A stretch of DNA of 64,000 nucleotides from Nitrospirota bacterium. GTDB taxonomy: Bacteria; JACPQY01. Made by a program: the position numbers and the translations under genes. The notes under the pieces were generated by a model. The model worked only from the letters and a program-made list of their open reading frames with translations, had not been told where the DNA came from and searched no databases. The stretch spans positions 62,001-126,000 of the forward strand of contig JACPAV010000002.1 of the NCBI GenBank assembly GCA_016180645.1. The letters are read 5' to 3'. Of this stretch, positions 59,078 to 64,000 are shown one piece after another (the stretch's first letter is position 1; every line of letters begins with the position of its first letter).

Positions 59078-59899
59078 CCCAGGATGCACGAGCCGATCTT
59101 GGACGACCCTACAATGCACGTGGATCTTGCATCCGGTTGGGACGGCTGCGCCGGGACGTCCGGCGTGGGGGGCTTGTCCGACAAATCCACCAACGGAGTC
59201 GCCGACACCTCACCCGACCTTTCGCTCTCGCTCTTGGAATTGAGGGCTGAGACAGCAAAGAAGTAAACCTGACCGTTGTTGAGACCCGTCAGCCTCGCAT
59301 TCAACGCACCCGTTATGCTCACCGGCGAGGCACCCTCCTTCGCTTCCTTGCCCTCGTAGGGTCCGCCCGTCTTCGCGCCATAGTAGATCCGGTACTCGGC
59401 TGCTCCCGCCGACGCTTCCCATGACAGGGCCACGGAGGCGTTTCCCGTTCGCGCTTGAAGGTTCCTGGGCGGCTCAGGCGCCGCCGTGATCGCCCCAAGC
59501 GCAACGCTGATTTCCGGGGAGGCCGGCCCTTCCCCATCGGGTGCGGTCGCAGAAACCTCGAAAAAGTACGTGAGGCTCGGTTCCAAGCCGTCGATCAAGA
59601 CCCTCGACACATTCCCAACGTCGGCCGGTGAATTCCCGATTGAAAGCCCCTTGCCCTTGCGCGCGGCGCTTTTCGTGTCGTGGTAAACCAGGTACCCGCG
59701 GGCCCCCGCCACGAGGTCCCACGAAAGCGTCACATTGTTCTCGCCGATGACGGATCGGACGTTCTGCGGCGCAGGCAACCCCTCAAGGAGCCTTTTCTCA
59801 GCTTCCGCGGAGCAGGCGCTGAGGATCAGCGCGAGCGGGAGGACGATTCTAGGGTATGACTGTGAGTGAGTGAGTGAGTGAGTGCAAGATTCTCACCAT
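59074..59899 (-). CDS. fibronectin type III lipoprotein gene, out of frame at its 5' end (putative phase-OFF)
   Basis: Two FnIII domains (PAPQNVRSVIGENNVTLSW; EPPRNLQARTGNASVALSW) and a Cys-containing tail. The open frame encodes a good lipoprotein leader ending LPLALILSAC but has no start codon, being closed upstream by TGA. An ATG at 59899 begins MVRILHS and hits TAG after 16 codons because of five TGAG units at 59863-59882. Removing one unit (or adding two) joins it in frame to a complete lipoprotein signal peptide. Without that, only an internal TTG (59778) remains, lacking export signal. It likely encodes a surface adhesin-type protein. Confidence 0.75.
59861..59884. repeat. tetranucleotide tract (TGAG)5 in the leader of the FnIII lipoprotein
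   Basis: Five TGAG units with TG on each side, in signal-peptide codons. Slippage by one unit changes the frame. No other tract of this kind was seen in the window. Confidence 0.9.
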
Positions 59900-59971
59900 G
59901 CCGGCTGAAACCTACTCCCGCCCTTCCTCCAAGTCAAACGTCCACCCTGGGGATCTGGGGCTTCCAAACAC

Positions 59972-61237
59972 TCACGGCAGATCGGTGAGGCCGGGCTTGG
60001 GGGAGCCGACGAGGGCGGCCATGTTGCCGCTGGGGTGCTTGTTCTCGTGCATGAGCTGGTGGGCCAAAGGGATCTCGTCGAATTTGAACGTCCGCGAAAG
60101 ACACGGGCCCACCATGCCCTGAGCCACCATGTGATTCAGCGCCGCGCACTGCTCGTCGTTCGCAAAATGGGAGCCCTGAAATCGCTTCTGACGCATCCAG
60201 AGGTATCGAAGATCCGCTACGGCGTTGTATCCGCTCGTGCCCGCGCAAATCACGACCATGCCACCCGTATCGCAAACGAAAATCGACGTAGGCACCGTGT
60301 CCTCTCCGGGATGATCGAAAACAATCCGAGGATTCTTCCGTTCGCCCACCCCGTCCCAGAGAGCTTTCCCAAAAGCCCGGGCGCCCTGGAGCCATTCGCC
60401 ATATGACTTCTCATCCTTCCAGTGCGGGAGCATGCCCCAATGGTTGAAGTTTCTGCGGTTGATGACGCCCTTCGCACCGAGTTTCTTGCAAAACTCAGCC
60501 TTGTCGTCGCTCGAAACGACGGCCACCGGAATTCCACCAAACGCTTTCACGATTTGGATGGCCATGCTTCCGAGACCGCCCGCCCCGCCCCAGATGAGGA
60601 CGACGTCGCCCTTCTGAACCGTTTGTGGCGGCCAGCCCTTGAGCATCCGATACGCGGTGGCTCCGACGAGCATGTAGGCCGCGGCCGCTTCCCACGTCAG
60701 TTGCTTCGGCTTGGGGAGGCACTGGTGGTCCTGAACAATCGTGTACTGCGCGAAACTTCCCCAGTTCGTCTCGTATCCCCAGATCAGTTGCGTGGAACTG
60801 AACATCGGATCGCCGCCCTTCACGATGAACGGATCCTTCCGGTCCCAAACGCCGCAGTGAACGACAACGTGATCCCCCACTTTTACATTGCGCACACCGC
60901 TCCCCACCGCCCACACGATTCCCGACGCATCGCTTCCACCGATGTGAAAGTCGTAGGGATCGCCCTGTTTCTGCCGCGCCTTGATCACGTCCACTGGAAT
61001 TCCCCGCGCGGCCCAAACATTGTTGTAGTTGATCCCGGCCGCCATGACGTAAACGAGGACCTCGTCTTCTTTGAGCGGCCGGATGGGAATCCGTTCGAGC
61101 TGGAAGGCGGTCTTCGGTTCGCCGAAACGCGCGGCACGGATCACCTGGGCGTACATTTCGCCCGGAACCACGCCGAGCGGCGGCAGATCCGCGACCTCAA
61201 AGATCTCCTTTCCAGCCATCACGCGTTGTGCGGACAT
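59972..61237 (-). CDS. ccr: crotonyl-CoA carboxylase/reductase
   Basis: 421 residues, MDR superfamily. Family blocks: [93 protein letters not shown] loop [21 protein letters not shown] and [13 protein letters not shown]. It reductively carboxylates crotonyl-CoA to ethylmalonyl-CoA and is the key enzyme of the ethylmalonyl-CoA pathway. Starts 15 bp from the MaoC-type gene on the same strand. Confidence 0.93.
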   Translation of the reverse strand: MSAQRVMAGKEIFEVADLPPLGVVPGEMYAQVIRAARFGEPKTAFQLERIPIRPLKEDEVLVYVMAAGINYNNVWAARGIPVDVIKARQKQGDPYDFHIGGSDASGIVWAVGSGVRNVKVGDHVVVHCGVWDRKDPFIVKGGDPMFSSTQLIWGYETNWGSFAQYTIVQDHQCLPKPKQLTWEAAAAYMLVGATAYRMLKGWPPQTVQKGDVVLIWGGAGGLGSMAIQIVKAFGGIPVAVVSSDDKAEFCKKLGAKGVINRRNFNHWGMLPHWKDEKSYGEWLQGARAFGKALWDGVGERKNPRIVFDHPGEDTVPTSIFVCDTGGMVVICAGTSGYNAVADLRYLWMRQKRFQGSHFANDEQCAALNHMVAQGMVGPCLSRTFKFDEIPLAHQLMHENKHPSGNMAALVGSPKPGLTDLP

Positions 61238-61252
61238 TCCAGCACTTTCGCC

Positions 61253-62443
61253 CTATGAGACGGAGGATCTCTTCTTGATCAGGAGCCGGCGCTCAATCTC
61301 GAAAATCTTTTCGGCGATCTTCTCCTTGCCGAGATCCTTCTTGTCGTTTTCTTTAAGAAAAAGATCCGCACCGTATTTTTCGAGAGCATCCTTCGACTTG
61401 ATCCCCTTCACGCCGATGAGCTGAAACGTGACGACTCCCTCCGGGAGCTCTGCGGGGCCGTCTTGCTTGTGGAGGACTCTCGACAGTGCATACACGGTGT
61501 CACCCGACACCGATGGCTGAGTATGATACCCCTCCGTGTACCCAAAATCCCACAGCGCGTTCTCGGAGACATCCCGACTCGCGAGACCCGCAAGCCAATT
61601 GAAGACCAGACCTCCGTAGACCACCGGCTCACCCGAAAGGGGACCCCCGCGGCCCCCCGTGTAGATCTTGTCGTAGTGGAGCGGATGCGTATTGCCGGTC
61701 TTATACGTCCAGTTGTAGTGCTCGTCCGTAATGGTTCGACCGTTCGCGTGGACGATGATCTCTCCCACGTTGAAATCTTCGAAGTAGGTATTCGGTGCCG
61801 TCAGATTCGAGGGATACTTCCCGACCGGTTGAGGAATGTGCATGACCGGTTTCTCAAGGTCAGGGAAGCGGGTTGCCCCCGCCCCCTTGGGTGCCGATCC
61901 CCCCGCGGATTTCCCTCGCGGCGGGATCATGACCTTTCGGTCGTACTGCACGACGACCTCGTTCCGCTGGTTCAATCCGATCGTGCGAAGTTCCGCGATC
62001 CCGGGCTTGCCCTCGCCCCGCTCCTTGCGTCCCAACACTTTCGTAAGGGAACGGATAGTGTCCCCGGCGTAGGCCGGACGCAGGAACAGAACATCGTAAT
62101 ACCCGAGATGCGCAATCGCCTTTTCAGAATCGTTCTGCACGCCCTGGCTAAGCGCAAGATTGAGAAGCATAAGGGGCGAAGCAGGGCGTCGCTCGAAGCC
62201 GTGTGCTTTGGCGAACTCCTCATTGAGATAGAGCGGATTGGCCTCCATGAACGACGTGGCGAAATCGAGCATGAAGGCCTCCGAGAGGGTAAATCCCCTC
62301 GGGTGTTCGAACACTTCGCCCGCCACAAACTCCTCCAAGTAGCGACCGTACTGCGGCACCTTCACATTCGCCCCAAGTTGGACCGGCAGCGATGGCGCCT
62401 TCTCCGCCTGCTTTTCGCAGGCCACTTCGATACTCTTTCCCAA
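61253..62443 (-). CDS. mch: MaoC-type dehydratase, probably mesaconyl-CoA hydratase
   Basis: 396 residues with two hotdog halves. ASPLMLLNLALSQ, RPAYAGDTIRSLTKVLGRK, NAYFEDF-like NTYFEDFNVGEIIVHANGRTI, NWTYKTGNTHPLHYDKIYTGG and QPSVSGDTVYALSRVLHKQDG are typical. In the pathway it hydrates mesaconyl-C1-CoA to beta-methylmalyl-CoA. It lies 1 bp from the dehydrogenase gene. Position between ccr and mcd supports the assignment over a generic MaoC protein. Confidence 0.87.
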   Translation of the reverse strand: MGKSIEVACEKQAEKAPSLPVQLGANVKVPQYGRYLEEFVAGEVFEHPRGFTLSEAFMLDFATSFMEANPLYLNEEFAKAHGFERRPASPLMLLNLALSQGVQNDSEKAIAHLGYYDVLFLRPAYAGDTIRSLTKVLGRKERGEGKPGIAELRTIGLNQRNEVVVQYDRKVMIPPRGKSAGGSAPKGAGATRFPDLEKPVMHIPQPVGKYPSNLTAPNTYFEDFNVGEIIVHANGRTITDEHYNWTYKTGNTHPLHYDKIYTGGRGGPLSGEPVVYGGLVFNWLAGLASRDVSENALWDFGYTEGYHTQPSVSGDTVYALSRVLHKQDGPAELPEGVVTFQLIGVKGIKSKDALEKYGADLFLKENDKKDLGKEKIAEKIFEIERRLLIKKRSSVS

Positions 62444-62444
62444 G

Positions 62445-64000
62445 TTACTTCCCCTTCAACTGCTGTTCGACGAGCGACCGCGCAATAACGCGCAGGGCCA
62501 ATACTTCCTCCGCGCCCTCGAAAATCGAAAACACCCGTGAGTCCACATAATACCTCGATACATCATACTCCTCCGCGTAGCCCATGCCACCGTGGATCTG
62601 CAAGGCCTCCCGGGTCACCCACTCGGAAATCTTTCCCGCGAAGAACTTGACCATCGATCCTTCCATCTGGCCCTTCCCCTCATCGAACATCCGGGCCACG
62701 GCGTACGTGAACTGCCGTGACGCCTGAATCAGCATGGCCATCCGAGCCAGTTTGTACTGGGTGAGTTGATAATCAAAGATCGGCAGTCCGAAGACCTTTC
62801 GCTCCTGCGAATAGCTGAGCGCCTTCTCGAAGGCGGCCTGCATCACGCCGTTCGCCCGCGCAGCCGTCTGCAACCGGCCGCCGGAGAACCCCTCCATCTG
62901 GAGATAGAAACCTTTTCCGAGTCCGTCTTTCTCCCCGATCAGGTTTTCGTTCGGCACGAAGTAGTTATCGAAGTGGAGCTCATAGGAGTGCATGCCGCGA
63001 TAGCCGATCGTCCCGATGGCGCGGCCGGCCACTTTACCGCCGCCCTCCTGCTTGTACTCAAAGTTGTGACCGCTGAACGCCGGTTTTTCCGCCATCAGAA
63101 TGGAAAGCCCGCGATGCTTCTTGGACATGTCCGGATCCGTCCTCGCAAGAATCATCATGATTTCCGCTCGACCGGCAAACGTACACCACATCTTGGCGCC
63201 GTTGATGAGCCAGCCGCCCTTCGTCTGGGTCGCGGCGCATTTCATCGCGGCGACGTCCGATCCGTAGTCGGGCTCCGTCGCCCCGACCGCCACCATCTTC
63301 TCGCCCGAGGCCATCAGGGGCAGCCATTTCTTCTTCTGCGCTTCCGTGCCGCCCTTCAGGAGCGCTTTCGCCAGAATCTCCGGTCGCGTTATGAGACTTC
63401 CAGAGACGCCGAGCGAGCCGCGCGAGAGCTCTTCGGTTACAATCACCATCCCCATGTTGTCCGGTTTATCATCGCTCTGGAAGCCGCCGTACTTTTGCGG
63501 GATGGAGAGGCCGAAACATCCCATTTCAGCCAGCTCCTTGATGATCGGTTCCGGCGTCAATTCATCATGACGGTGCACCTTCTCGGCCACCGCACGAACC
63601 TTGGTATCGGCAAACTTCTTGAAGGCGTCCCGCATGAGCTGCTGCTCTTCCGAGAGACCGTAGCTTCCCCCGCCCCCCCTTTTCCGCAGTTCCTGGGAAA
63701 TCTCCTCATACCTCGACGGCGACTGGGCGGCTTGAAGCTCTTCCGACCTCGGACTCTGAAGGAGGGCGGAGCGTATTTGCGAGTCCGACAAACCAAATTC
63801 GGTGGGGCGCCGGGAAAGCGTCTGCCCGACATCGTGTACTACCTCGGCCGCGAACGTTTCGGCCAACAAGCCTTCGAGACGCCCATCCTCGGAACTCCTC
63901 TGAACGCGGTCGGCGTGTGTAAGGGTGTGCCGCGCGGCCTGAATCTCTGCGCACAGATAGGCAAGGTCGTAGGCGGTCACCTGGTGACGATCGAGCTTGG
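62445..64000 (-). CDS. mcd: acyl-CoA dehydrogenase, probably (2S)-methylsuccinyl-CoA dehydrogenase, N-terminus beyond window
   Basis: At least 518 residues; the frame stays open upstream of the GTG at 63980 (KLDRHQVTAYDLAYLCAE), so the true start lies past the right edge. The N-terminal helical extension of about 110 residues is typical of Mcd. The dehydrogenase core has GATEPDYGSDVAAMKCAA, FAGRAEIMMILARTDPD, GGRLQTAARANGVMQAAFE, IHGGMGYAEEYDVSRYYVDSRVFSIFEGAEEVLALRVIARSL. It oxidises methylsuccinyl-CoA to mesaconyl-CoA and passes electrons to ETF (50911-52652). Confidence 0.87.
   Translation of the reverse strand, partial: KLDRHQVTAYDLAYLCAEIQAARHTLTHADRVQRSSEDGRLEGLLAETFAAEVVHDVGQTLSRRPTEFGLSDSQIRSALLQSPRSEELQAAQSPSRYEEISQELRKRGGGGSYGLSEEQQLMRDAFKKFADTKVRAVAEKVHRHDELTPEPIIKELAEMGCFGLSIPQKYGGFQSDDKPDNMGMVIVTEELSRGSLGVSGSLITRPEILAKALLKGGTEAQKKKWLPLMASGEKMVAVGATEPDYGSDVAAMKCAATQTKGGWLINGAKMWCTFAGRAEIMMILARTDPDMSKKHRGLSILMAEKPAFSGHNFEYKQEGGGKVAGRAIGTIGYRGMHSYELHFDNYFVPNENLIGEKDGLGKGFYLQMEGFSGGRLQTAARANGVMQAAFEKALSYSQERKVFGLPIFDYQLTQYKLARMAMLIQASRQFTYAVARMFDEGKGQMEGSMVKFFAGKISEWVTREALQIHGGMGYAEEYDVSRYYVDSRVFSIFEGAEEVLALRVIARSLVEQQLKGK

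Overview
The window is a GC-rich, gene-dense stretch of chromosome from a Gram-negative bacterium. Outer-membrane and Pal/OmpA lipoproteins, a Wza-type export domain, a cytochrome c and a CcdA/TlpA thiol-redox protein indicate a diderm aerobe or facultative aerobe. The GidA/TrmE (MnmG/MnmE) proteins, the C25 (gingipain-like) protease with a MYXO-CTERM-like tail and the LemA/TPM operon fit a deltaproteobacterial/myxobacterial-type lineage or an uncultured candidate phylum, but the sequence alone does not fix the taxon. There are no phage genes, rRNAs or CRISPR arrays. One tRNA (Pro-UGG) is present.

Layout from left to right. (1) 1-3618: partial S55-family peptidase, divergent from mnmG. (2) 3656-11581: glycogen-debranching-type enzyme, then a minus-strand osmotic-stress group (xre regulator, Pal-like lipoprotein, MscS channel, ClC transporter, otsA, otsB). 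(3) 11659-16489: Crp/Fnr regulator, GGDEF protein with a pseudo-receiver, and a four-gene operon nucleotidyltransferase - TPM protein - LemA - TM2/GspG fusion. (4) 16488-31228: giant secreted C25 protease, Pal-like lipoproteins, a PDZ-bearing histidine kinase with its NarL regulator, and a divergent 1015-residue lipoprotein. (5) 31322-37140: mnmE, a lipoprotein, an SppA protease with an N-terminal barrel-like domain, and comF. (6) 37223-43063: a promoter-led operon of PqqD-like protein, ExeA/PEP-CTERM-locus-type ATPase, degenerate HD-GYP protein, a beta-propeller/OmpA/polysaccharide-export fusion, a 60-residue membrane protein and an S24/S26-like peptidase. (7) 43202-48011: pgsA, glpK, galU, ettA. 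(8) 48043-55280: envelope proteins, CcdA-TlpA fusion, etfBA, PIG-L deacetylase, WecA-like transferase, cytochrome c. (9) 55312-55850: broken asparaginase gene and tRNA-Pro. (10) 56390-64000: ethylmalonyl-CoA pathway genes (mutase, crotonyl-CoA carboxylase/reductase, mesaconyl-CoA hydratase, methylsuccinyl-CoA dehydrogenase) with two odd surface-type proteins between them.

The genome carries several small-repeat systems. One is a bipartite palindromic element bounded by GTAGGGG/CCCCTAC, at five loci and twice inside genes. A second is 7-8 bp tandem repeats, in frame inside mnmG, mnmE and the protease gene and forming the signal peptides of three exported proteins. Others are a palindrome pair at the mnmG stop and debranching-enzyme start, an AT-rich inverted-repeat element, a 57-58 bp tandem array, and a tetranucleotide tract that appears to switch a fibronectin-III lipoprotein gene on or off.

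The most promising candidates for undescribed biology are the apparent phase-variable lipoprotein (59074-59899), the export operon with its three-part fusion (37223-43063), and the use of short tandem repeats as signal-peptide sequence.
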